A stretch of 64,000 bases of DNA, taken from the NCBI RefSeq assembly GCF_001761325.1, contig NZ_CP017478.1, forward strand, positions 750,001-814,000. Direction: 5' to 3'. The translations under genes and the position numbers were made by a program. This document shows, piece by piece, positions 26,627 through 35,341 of the stretch. Every line of letters starts with the position of its first letter. Within the stretch, counting starts at the first letter, position 1. The notes below the pieces were generated by a model. It had not been told where the DNA came from and did not search any database. It saw only the letters and a program-made list of their open reading frames with translations. Origin of the DNA: Urechidicola croceus. GTDB lineage: Bacteria > Bacteroidota > Bacteroidia > Flavobacteriales > Flavobacteriaceae.

Positions 26627-27559
26627 ATGAAAAATAACAGAAGACAGTTCTTAAAGAACACTGTATTGGCTTCAATGTGGCTTGGAGTCTCACCAATGAT
26701 GGCTAAACCTTCAAATATTGATTTAAAATCTAATATAGATTGCTTTACTATTACTGAAGATTATTATGGTGAAGGCCCTTATTATACCGAAAACCCACCA
26801 ATTTTATCAGACAATAATTTAGCCAGTGATACTGAAGAAGGTATTCGCCTTAGTATAAGCGGGATTGTTAAAACTTTAGATTGTGCAGTAACGATTCCAA
26901 ATACTGAAATTGATATTTGGCATGCAAATCATGATGGTGAATATAGTAGAGGAACAAATTATAATTTACGTGGTAAAATTTATTCTAATTCAGAAGGGTT
27001 TTATTCGTTTAATACAATTTTTCCTGGTAAATATAAGAACGGAAACAGGTATAGACCTTGTCATATTCATATAAAAATTACACCTCCTGGTTATCCAACA
27101 TTAACAACACAGTTATATTTTGAAGGTGATGAAAATATACCAGGTGACCCTGCGGCTTCAATAACTGATGGTGAATTTGACGCAACCAATAGAATTATTT
27201 CATTAACCACAAACTATGATGGCTCAAAAGAAGGAACATGGGATATACAAATTGATGGTGATGGTGCATTAGGAGTTAATGATTTACACCTATCAAAAGG
27301 AATGATTTACAGCATTACTCCAAATCCTTTTTCTGATAAAATAGAGATTTATTATGGAGTTTTTAAACCTTCAAATGTAAATTTAGAAGTCTATGATTTA
27401 CAAGGTCGACTTGTTGCTAGTATAAATGAAAAACAACTTCCAGCAGAAAAATATACTGCTATATGGAAACCACAAAAAGAATTGCCTGCTGGAATATATT
27501 TTTGCACCTTAAAAATCAACAATTTACAAGTTCACAATAAGAAAATAATAAAAATTTAA
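26627..27559 (+). CDS. Intradiol-dioxygenase-like protein with Tat signal and T9SS tail
   Basis: 310 aa from the ATG at 26627; an upstream in-frame start at 26546 would place a hydrophobic segment before the clear twin-arginine signal NNRRQFLKNTVLASMWLG, so it is rejected. The core is an intradiol ring-cleavage dioxygenase fold with the expected Fe(III) ligands: Tyr in GEGPYYTE, Tyr in NRYRP and both His in CHIHIKI. IDIWHANHDGEYS and LRGKIYSNSEGFYSFNTIFPG are also typical. The last ~75 residues (SITPNPFSDKIEIYYG to HNKKIIKI) form a T9SS type A sorting domain. It should cross the inner membrane folded via Tat and be attached or secreted by T9SS; the substrate is unknown, and secreted members can act on aromatics or lack a known activity. 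Confidence 0.88.
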   Translation: MKNNRRQFLKNTVLASMWLGVSPMMAKPSNIDLKSNIDCFTITEDYYGEGPYYTENPPILSDNNLASDTEEGIRLSISGIVKTLDCAVTIPNTEIDIWHANHDGEYSRGTNYNLRGKIYSNSEGFYSFNTIFPGKYKNGNRYRPCHIHIKITPPGYPTLTTQLYFEGDENIPGDPAASITDGEFDATNRIISLTTNYDGSKEGTWDIQIDGDGALGVNDLHLSKGMIYSITPNPFSDKIEIYYGVFKPSNVNLEVYDLQGRLVASINEKQLPAEKYTAIWKPQKELPAGIYFCTLKINNLQVHNKKIIKI

Positions 27560-27821
27560 GTAGAAATAAATCAGCCCTTTTAAACTCAATTTTCTACAAA
27601 AAACATTCTTCTCTCCTAGTTATCAAACTTTTATCAGTTACTTTTAGTCGCTTTTTCACCCCTTTTACTTCATTTATATACTTTATTGAAACAATCTTAT
27701 TTAAAATATTATACCTTTTATTAACTTAAACTAACTATTTGTTGATTTTTATAGGCATTTTAAATATAATTTCAATAGTTAATTAAAATAAATTTATATT
27801 TATAAAAACTAACCTAAACCT

Positions 27822-30800
27822 ATGAAAAAGAAACTATTACTCACCGTTTCCCTGCTATTTATTAATTTTATTTTAACTGCTCAAAAACAATATTGGGAAA
27901 AACAAAATAACTTAATTGAATCTCAAAAAATATCTGAAGAACCAATAAATTTTGAACAATTTAAACTTGATATTCAAGAATTAAATAAATTATTAATTTT
28001 TGCGCCTTTAAGGAATGAAAGCAAAACATCAAGTGTCATTATTGATTTCCCAAATGGAAAAGGATACTATGAAAAATTTGAAGTTTTTGAAGCGCCAGTA
28101 ATTCATCCCAAACTATCGGCTAAATACCCAGATATTAAATCATATATCGGACGTGCAATAGATACTAAATCTATGGTTAGATTTAGTTATTCAAATTCAC
28201 AAGGTTTAAATGTTGCAATATCTGACAATAAAAACTCAACATATTTAATTAAACCCATTGGTAAAAACTTAGAATTGTATGTTGGCTTTTCTAGAAATGA
28301 AATTACTGAAGAATATGATTTAAATTGCGAAACAATTGAAGGATTTAAAAAGTCAACAATTGAAAATAGTGATAGAAATCAATTTAATGATGGTTTCTTA
28401 AGAAAATATAGAGTTGCCGTCTCCACAACAGGTGAGTTTTCTCAATATTTCTTAGATGGTTCTGAAGTTGATGATAATGAAAGAAAAGCAAAACTTACGG
28501 CTGTAATAAATGCATCACTAACAAGAATAAATGGAATATTTGAAAGAGACTTTTCTGTAACTATGGAATTGATTCCTGAAAACGAATCGGTTATTTTTTT
28601 AGATGGATCTAGTGATCCTTATAGTGAAGGTTCTCTTAACAGCCAACTTCAAAATACATTAGATTCAAATATTACAAACGACAATTATGATGTTGGACAT
28701 CTGTTTGCTTATGAAGACACGGTTCATGGAAATGCTGGTTGTATTGCTTGTATATGTACTTCTGGATCTAAAGGAAGTGGATATACTGCACATAATGCAC
28801 CTGACTCAGATAATTTTAACATGATAGCAAGTCATGAGTTTGGCCATCAATTTGGTGGTTGGCACGTGCAAAGTAGTTCAAATTGTAGAAGTGCCAATGG
28901 TTTAGCAGAAGTTGAACCAGGAAGTGGTAGTTCAATTATGGGTTATGCTGGAATTTGCCCAGCAAATGTTCAAAATGGACCAGATGATTACTTTAATTAT
29001 GTAGATATAAGAGATATAATTCAATGGACAAGAGAAGACAGCTCTTGCGCAGAATTAATAAGTTCAGGAAATAATGATCCTATTGCTAATGCAGGATTAG
29101 ATTATACAATACCTATTTCAACAGCCTTTATATTAGAAGGTTCAGGATCTGATGTAGATTCGGAAGACATTCTCACCTATTGTTGGGAAGAAAATGATCC
29201 TGAAAATCCGAATACTTCAAGCCCACCAACTTCTACTCAATTTCAAGGTCCAATGTTTAGATCTAGATTACCTATTGATACACCTGTTCGTTATATGCCA
29301 CAATTGAGTGATGTAATTTCAGGAAATCTTGAGCCAACTTGGGAAGTTCTACCTTCAATAGGTAGAACAATGGATTTTGCATTAACAGTTAGAGATAATG
29401 CTATTATAGGCCCAAAAACTGGATCTGATGAAATGACAGTTACAGTCAATAATGATAGTGGTCCATTTATTGTCACTTCACAAACTACAACAGAAACTTG
29501 GTTTGTAGGAGATTATGTGACTATTGAATGGGATGTTGCCAATACAAATCAAGCACCAATAAATGCTGAAAATGTTGATGTTTTTGTTTCAATTGATGGA
29601 GGTTATACATTTCCATATACTTTAGCAGAAAATATTGCAAATGATGGCAGTGAAACATTAATCTTACCAAACATGCCTTCATCATCACAAGGTAGAATTA
29701 TGATAAAAGCATCAGATAATATCTTTTATGCAATGAATTCTACAGATATTGATATTCAAACATCCGAATTCATAATGGTCTTTGATGAGGTAGAACAATC
29801 GGGCTGTAAACCAAATGATGTCGTATATAATTTTACATATACTACTTTCTTAGATTTTAATGAAACAACAGTTTTTTCTGCAGAAAATTTACCTTTAGGT
29901 GCTTCTATTGATTTCAATCCAGCATTTGCATCACTAAATGGTACAAATGTAGAGGTAACTATTAGTAACACAGCGGCAATTGATTTAGGTGAACACAATA
30001 TTATTATTAAAGGAAATTCCGATACTATTGAAAAGAGTGCAAATATCAAATTTACTTTATTTGATGATTCTTTAAACACACCTACTCTAGTTTCACCAAA
30101 TAATGATTCAACAAGTATTCAATTGAATCCAATTCTAAATTGGTCAGAAGATAATAATGCCCAAGCATTTATTATCGAAATTTCAACAGATAATGCATTT
30201 TCTAATATCATTATATCAGAAGAAATTTCAACTCCATATTTTGAACCAAATAATTTAGATTTCAATACAACATATTATTGGCATGTAAAATCAATTAATC
30301 CATGTGTTTCCACTTCTTTTTCAACAACTTTTAACTTTACAACTTTTTGTGTTTCTCCAGGTAATTTAAATGCTAGTAATATTACTACAGATTCGGCAGA
30401 AATTAGTTGGGTTGAAAATGGTAATGCAACTTCTTGGGAGATTGAAATTACTGAACAAGGGCAATCACCTATAGGCTCTGGCATTAGTATTTCTACTAAT
30501 GGTTATCAAGCAACCGAACTTAATTCATTAACAACTTATGATGTATATTTAAGGTCTGATTGTGATAACGGGAACACAAGTGATTGGATAGGCCCATATC
30601 AATTTACAACGGTTGCAGATTTTTGTAATGGTGATCACTTCTTTGATTCTGGAGGTGAATCTGGAGGCTATTCTGACAATGAATATATTACAACTGTTAT
30701 TTCACCGTTAGATGCAGATTTTGTAGAAGTAACGTTTACAAGTTTTAATACAGAAAGTGGGTATGATTATTTATATGTATATGATGGCCCTAATACTAAT

Positions 30801-32714
30801 GCAAATTTCTTAGGGTCATATTCAGGAAGTTTAAATCCTGGTACATTTACTTCTACACATTCTAGCGGAAGTTTAACATTCCTTTTTGTTTCAGATGAAA
30901 GTGTAACAACATCTGGATGGGATGCAACTGTAAATTGTATCACTGTAACTTGTCCTGTACCATTAGATTTCACTGCAACTGATATTGGATATACTACAGC
31001 CAGTTTTGATTGGAATTCTGGTGATTCTGAAACAAAATGGGAATTAGAGTATGGAGAATCTGGATTTATAACAGGAAATGGCTCTACAATTACTACAGAA
31101 ACTTCAAATTACCAAATACCTGATTTAGAATTAAACACTAGTTATGATGTTTACCTTAGGGCAGTCTGTGGAGATAATCCAGGTGAAGATGACAGTTTTT
31201 GGGTTGGTCCTATTTCATTTAGAACCTTAAATCTAAATAGCCCAGCAAATTTAACTGCTGATTTAAATCAAGAAAACGGTGAAGTTGAACTTAATTGGGA
31301 AGAAGGTTCAGGAAATGATGGTATTATTGGAGATTGGACGCTATATTTTGATCATGACTGTATTGGTAGTTATAGTTCTGTAATAATTACCTTTTATGAA
31401 GATAATACATTTTATATACCTTCTGAAGATACTAGTGGTACCTGGACACTTAATGAAAATATGGTTGTCTGGACTTACAGTAACGATTTTCAATACACTG
31501 GAACGATTTCTGGTGACTATATGGATGGAACTATGGATTCTGGAGGTTGTTGGTATGCTGATAAACTCACTGGTTATGGAAGAACTATTGAATATATTGT
31601 GAATGAAATTACAACCTATAATGAAATTTCAAGAAATCAAAATGAAATTTATCAATTTGAATTTAATCCTGCACAAAGAGCATTCATAAATTATAATGTA
31701 TATAGAAACAATACATTTATTACTGAAACAACTGAAACAACATATTTAGATAATTTACCTAATTATGGTACTTATGAATATTATGTTACTGCTGTTTACG
31801 ATGAAGGCGAATCTTCTCCTTCTAACATTGAGACAGTAGTTTGGGTATCTTGCCCACCTCCAACAGACTTTTCTTTTAATAATTTAACTGATTCTTCAGT
31901 AGATTTAACTTGGAATGTAGGTTATGATGAAACAAGTTGGGAAATAGAATATGGAACAACAGGATTTACTTTAGGAACAGGAATAGTCGTTAATGTAGAA
32001 TCAAATCCATATACACTACAAGATTTAAATTCTAACTCTTATTATGATGTGTATTTAAGAGCAAATTGCAACATTAATCCTGAAATTGATAATAGTGAAT
32101 GGATTGGCCCAATTTCATTTGCAACATTGATTAATTACTGCAATGGAGATTATTTTTACGATTCTGGTGGAGAAAATGGAAATTATTCTGATGACGAGAA
32201 TAATATAACAGTAATTTCTTCATTGGGCTCTGATCATGTTGAAATAACTTTTTTGGAATTTAGTTTAGAATATGGATATGATAATTTAAGAATATATGAT
32301 GGTCCAGATACAAGTTCTACTTTGATTGGTACATATACTGGAACTGACAATCCAGGTACAATTACTTCTACACATGAAAGTGGAAGTTTAACATTACATT
32401 TTACTTCTGATGGTTCTGTAACCTATAGCGGTTGGAAAGCATCCATAACTTGTAATACGTTAGGAATTGAAGATGTTTTCATTAAAGGATTTAACTATTA
32501 TCCAAATCCTGTTTCGAATATGTTAAACATAAAATCACTTGAACTTATTAAATCAATAAAAGTATTCAATCCTATTGGACAACTTATTATTTCTAAGGAA
32601 TTTGATAATAATCAAGACTTACAATTAGATTTGAATAATCTTACAACAGGAACTTATTACGTAAAAGTTTTTACAGATGAAAAAATTAAAGTCTTTAAGA
32701 TATTAAAACAATAA
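27822..32714 (+). CDS. Large secreted metalloprotease with FN3, CUB and T9SS domains
   Basis: 1630 aa. A signal peptide (KLLLTVSLLFINFILTAQ) is followed by a prodomain (to ~190) and a reprolysin-like metzincin domain (~195-405) with zinc site H338-E339-x2-H342-x5-H348 (HEFGHQFGGWH) and Met-turn M373 (SIMGYAG). Then come a PKD-like segment, several fibronectin-III domains and two CUB-like domains (about 937-1045 and 1439-1545, each opening CNGDxFxDSGGE). An FN3 near 1140-1345 appears split by an inserted lipocalin-like ~100-residue unit. The C-terminus (YYPNPVSNMLNIKS to IKVFKILKQ) is a T9SS type A sorting domain. It probably degrades extracellular protein at the cell surface. The gene is monocistronic, with a terminator right behind it. 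Confidence 0.92.
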   Translation: MKKKLLLTVSLLFINFILTAQKQYWEKQNNLIESQKISEEPINFEQFKLDIQELNKLLIFAPLRNESKTSSVIIDFPNGKGYYEKFEVFEAPVIHPKLSAKYPDIKSYIGRAIDTKSMVRFSYSNSQGLNVAISDNKNSTYLIKPIGKNLELYVGFSRNEITEEYDLNCETIEGFKKSTIENSDRNQFNDGFLRKYRVAVSTTGEFSQYFLDGSEVDDNERKAKLTAVINASLTRINGIFERDFSVTMELIPENESVIFLDGSSDPYSEGSLNSQLQNTLDSNITNDNYDVGHLFAYEDTVHGNAGCIACICTSGSKGSGYTAHNAPDSDNFNMIASHEFGHQFGGWHVQSSSNCRSANGLAEVEPGSGSSIMGYAGICPANVQNGPDDYFNYVDIRDIIQWTREDSSCAELISSGNNDPIANAGLDYTIPISTAFILEGSGSDVDSEDILTYCWEENDPENPNTSSPPTSTQFQGPMFRSRLPIDTPVRYMPQLSDVISGNLEPTWEVLPSIGRTMDFALTVRDNAIIGPKTGSDEMTVTVNNDSGPFIVTSQTTTETWFVGDYVTIEWDVANTNQAPINAENVDVFVSIDGGYTFPYTLAENIANDGSETLILPNMPSSSQGRIMIKASDNIFYAMNSTDIDIQTSEFIMVFDEVEQSGCKPNDVVYNFTYTTFLDFNETTVFSAENLPLGASIDFNPAFASLNGTNVEVTISNTAAIDLGEHNIIIKGNSDTIEKSANIKFTLFDDSLNTPTLVSPNNDSTSIQLNPILNWSEDNNAQAFIIEISTDNAFSNIIISEEISTPYFEPNNLDFNTTYYWHVKSINPCVSTSFSTTFNFTTFCVSPGNLNASNITTDSAEISWVENGNATSWEIEITEQGQSPIGSGISISTNGYQATELNSLTTYDVYLRSDCDNGNTSDWIGPYQFTTVADFCNGDHFFDSGGESGGYSDNEYITTVISPLDADFVEVTFTSFNTESGYDYLYVYDGPNTNANFLGSYSGSLNPGTFTSTHSSGSLTFLFVSDESVTTSGWDATVNCITVTCPVPLDFTATDIGYTTASFDWNSGDSETKWELEYGESGFITGNGSTITTETSNYQIPDLELNTSYDVYLRAVCGDNPGEDDSFWVGPISFRTLNLNSPANLTADLNQENGEVELNWEEGSGNDGIIGDWTLYFDHDCIGSYSSVIITFYEDNTFYIPSEDTSGTWTLNENMVVWTYSNDFQYTGTISGDYMDGTMDSGGCWYADKLTGYGRTIEYIVNEITTYNEISRNQNEIYQFEFNPAQRAFINYNVYRNNTFITETTETTYLDNLPNYGTYEYYVTAVYDEGESSPSNIETVVWVSCPPPTDFSFNNLTDSSVDLTWNVGYDETSWEIEYGTTGFTLGTGIVVNVESNPYTLQDLNSNSYYDVYLRANCNINPEIDNSEWIGPISFATLINYCNGDYFYDSGGENGNYSDDENNITVISSLGSDHVEITFLEFSLEYGYDNLRIYDGPDTSSTLIGTYTGTDNPGTITSTHESGSLTLHFTSDGSVTYSGWKASITCNTLGIEDVFIKGFNYYPNPVSNMLNIKSLELIKSIKVFNPIGQLIISKEFDNNQDLQLDLNNLTTGTYYVKVFTDEKIKVFKILKQ

Positions 32715-32731
32715 TCAGTAACCATATAAAA

Positions 32732-32750
32732 AGCCACCTAATGGGTGGCT
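32732..32750. terminator. Intrinsic terminator between convergent genes
   Basis: The hairpin AGCCACC-taatg-GGTGGCT is flanked by AAAAA on the left and TTTT on the right. It lies 17 bp past the metalloprotease stop and also serves the minus-strand beta-barrel gene ending at 32780. Confidence 0.88.
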
Positions 32751-32779
32751 TTTATATTTATAACTTTATTTTTTTTAGT

Positions 32780-33688
32780 TTAAAAAGAATAACTAACACC
32801 TATGTTAACTCCTGTACCACTTACATTAACATATTGAGTAGGTATGACTCTTGGTTCGTCCTCAGAATGTGGAATTATTGTGCTTTGAACATGACTATCT
32901 GAAAATATAAAATTCTTTTCAGATTTTGGTAAATCTTCCAATTGTTGTCCAGGTATTGGCGAAGATTGTTCCCCAGTTACTGCCATTGTTGAATATTCTA
33001 CAATTTCTGCACTTTTACTTTGTATACTAAATGTCTTAAACTCAACTTCACAAAAAAAATTCAACTTATCAGAAATTGGATATGTAACTCCTGCTGCACC
33101 TCCAAATCCAACACTAAATTTTGAAGTTACTTCTGATTTGGCTTTTACCTCAATATCTGTTCCTTGCCCTGCTCCATTAAATTGAGTAACTTCAGTTTCA
33201 ATATTTAATTTTCCACTAGCAGTTAAAATGGCACCTGCTCTTAAATATGGATTTATCTTTTCATAACCTGCATTAATAATAATACCTGGCATTACATCAA
33301 AACCTCTTATGTATGCATTTTCAACTGAAAACATATTTGGACTTCTAAATCTACCTATGAGTGTTTCCGCTCCATGAAAGTAAGTTATTCCGAACTCTGC
33401 CCCAAAATGTTTATTAAACATATATCCTCCAGTAATATTAAATTTTGCACCACCACCCATAGTTCCATTAAGTGCTTTTACTGTTGCAGAACTTCCATCT
33501 GCACTGATAGTAATATCGGTAGATTGTTCAATACCTGTGATACCATTTGGATCTACATTGTTAAATTCTGTTTTACCAGATTGTCCAATGAATCCTCCTC
33601 CAACTCTTATATAATATTCTTGAGAATAACTGTTGAAACTATTCACTAAAAACATTAAAACAAATACTGTTTTTAATATTGTTTTCAT
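32780..33688 (-). CDS. Outer-membrane beta-barrel protein
   Basis: 302 aa from the ATG at 33688, which begins the signal peptide MKTILKTVFVLMFLVNSFNSYSQ; an earlier frame start at 33781 lies upstream of the likely promoter and is rejected. The mature protein starts YYIRVGGGF and shows alternating-residue beta strands with Gly-rich turns (GGAKFNITGGYMFNKHFGAEFGITYF, INPYLRAGAILTASGKLNIETEV) and ends VNIGVSYSF with the aromatic C-terminal residue of outer-membrane barrels. It has the size of OmpX/OmpW/OprF-N-like barrels, with no OmpA peptidoglycan-binding domain. The function is unknown. Confidence 0.85.
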   Translation of the reverse strand: MKTILKTVFVLMFLVNSFNSYSQEYYIRVGGGFIGQSGKTEFNNVDPNGITGIEQSTDITISADGSSATVKALNGTMGGGAKFNITGGYMFNKHFGAEFGITYFHGAETLIGRFRSPNMFSVENAYIRGFDVMPGIIINAGYEKINPYLRAGAILTASGKLNIETEVTQFNGAGQGTDIEVKAKSEVTSKFSVGFGGAAGVTYPISDKLNFFCEVEFKTFSIQSKSAEIVEYSTMAVTGEQSSPIPGQQLEDLPKSEKNFIFSDSHVQSTIIPHSEDEPRVIPTQYVNVSGTGVNIGVSYSF

Positions 33689-33755
33689 AATATTATTATT
33701 AAACGTTAAAATTAATTTAGTGGGGACTTTTTTAAGATTTTCAATATCAAGACTA

Positions 33756-33763
33756 CAAAGGTA
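33756..33763 (-). promoter_or_regulatory. -7 promoter box for the beta-barrel gene
   Basis: On the minus strand TACCTTTG matches TAnnTTTG, with TTTG at 33779-33782 upstream (15-bp spacer). It predicts a leader of about 60 nt and supports the start at 33688. Confidence 0.5.
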
Positions 33764-33900
33764 ATTAATTAATATACTCAAAATAGATATTTAAACTTAT
33801 TAATTACACATAAAACCTGTAAAATACAATTGATTTTAAATACTGAATCTATTATCTTTTTAGTATAAACTTAATTCTATTTCTTTAAATTTACACTACT

Positions 33901-34716
33901 ATGAATACTAATCTAAAAGATATACTACTACAATATAAAGGCTTTCTAAAAACTCCTACTCTTTGGAAAAAAAATCCTGTTTATGAACTTCAACAAATTG
34001 ATTTGCCTAAAAAAAACGATAGTATATTTAATGATAAAGTAAATTCAGAATTACGACTTGGTAAACTAGTAGAACGTTTTGTACATCATGAATTAGCAAG
34101 TTATAAATCAATTCAAATTTTAGCAGAAAATGTTCAAATACAAAATGATAAAATTACTATTGGAGAAATAGATTTCATTTTAAGAATCAATAACATTCCT
34201 GTTCATTTAGAAGTTATATATAAATTTTATTTATATGATAAAAATATTGGTAATACCGAGTTAGAACATTGGATAGGTCCCAACAAAAAGGATAACTTAG
34301 TAAAAAAACTCACAAAACTAAAAGAAAAACAATTACCCATTATTTATAATAAGTTTTCGAGTAATATATTAAAAGATTTAGAAATTGATATTGTAGACCT
34401 AGAGCAATATGTGTATTTTAAAGCTCAATTATTTATCCCCTTTAAATCAATAAAACCTCAATTTAAAAATTTAAACGAAGATTGCATAAAAGGATTTTAC
34501 ATTCATTTTGATAAAATTAACGAATTGAATTCTTGTAAGTTTTATATTCCTTCAAAAGTAAATTGGCTACAAGAAATTCAAATTCATAAAGAATGGTTAA
34601 ACTTCGAAAAATTTTCTATTGAAATTCAAAAAATTATAAAAAATAAAAGTGCTCCATTATGCTGGTTAAAATATCCAAATGGAGAAACTGAAAAATTTTT
34701 TGTTATTTGGTGGTGA
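33901..34716 (+). CDS. DUF1853 family protein
   Basis: 271 aa. DUF1853 hallmarks are ELRLGKLVERFVHHEL, the acidic core IGEIDFILRINNIPVHLEVIYKFYLYD, WIGPNKKDNLVKKLTKLKEKQLPI and the late CWLKYPNGE. The E-x-D...E-x-K arrangement in the middle resembles the PD-(D/E)XK nuclease superfamily, but the biochemical role is not established. There is no signal peptide, so it is cytoplasmic. It converges on the acidic protein gene at 34728. Confidence 0.85.
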   Translation: MNTNLKDILLQYKGFLKTPTLWKKNPVYELQQIDLPKKNDSIFNDKVNSELRLGKLVERFVHHELASYKSIQILAENVQIQNDKITIGEIDFILRINNIPVHLEVIYKFYLYDKNIGNTELEHWIGPNKKDNLVKKLTKLKEKQLPIIYNKFSSNILKDLEIDIVDLEQYVYFKAQLFIPFKSIKPQFKNLNEDCIKGFYIHFDKINELNSCKFYIPSKVNWLQEIQIHKEWLNFEKFSIEIQKIIKNKSAPLCWLKYPNGETEKFFVIWW

Positions 34717-34727
34717 AAAATAAGTTA

Positions 34728-35207
34728 CTATTCTGGCCAATCAACTGTATCGTCGTCAACAAAGAAAGGAGACCATTGAATTTCATCTACCACGCCGTCA
34801 TTAATCCAAAAATTAATTGACTTCTCCTCTATTTCGATCAATTTATTTTCAAACTCATCATCTTCAGCCATAATTTCTAATTCTAAATCATCCATACCTA
34901 AAGCTTCTAAATGTTCAAGTACAGACTCTTCTGTAGAACCAATTAATGATTTTCCTTCCAATTCATAAAACGGACTAGTAATTGAAATTAACATTAATCT
35001 ATAATTATCTTCCTCATCAAAACTCAAGGATAATGACAATTCATCATAATCCCAAGATTCAGTTAAGTTTTCATCATCATCAGTATATGAATATTTTTCA
35101 ATATTACTTGGTTCTCCTAACATCATTTTCACATTTGCCCGACTCATTCCAAATTTTAAAGGACCTAAACCATATCCTAATTTTATACTTTTCAATTCGT
35201 TTTTCAT
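34728..35207 (-). CDS. Acidic hypothetical protein with BamE/SmpA-like N-terminus
   Basis: 159 aa, strongly acidic (runs such as YTDDDENLTESWDYDE and VDDDTVDWPE) and without a signal peptide. The N-terminal IKLGYGLGPLKFGMSRANVKMMLGEPSNI resembles the start of SmpA/BamE-like folds (FGMSxxxVxxxLGxP), which also occur in cytoplasmic and immunity-type proteins. I do not recognise a family with confidence. It is a single gene, divergent from topB. Confidence 0.7.
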   Translation of the reverse strand: MKNELKSIKLGYGLGPLKFGMSRANVKMMLGEPSNIEKYSYTDDDENLTESWDYDELSLSLSFDEEDNYRLMLISITSPFYELEGKSLIGSTEESVLEHLEALGMDDLELEIMAEDDEFENKLIEIEEKSINFWINDGVVDEIQWSPFFVDDDTVDWPE

Positions 35208-35341
35208 GATATATGTGATTTATTGGTTTACTAAACAAATACAATTAAAAATAACAGGTACAAATTACAAAATTCATTTCATTTTAATAACCTTCTTTTC
35301 ATCTAAATTAGTAATTTGCATGCCCTCAAAAAAGTGAATAA

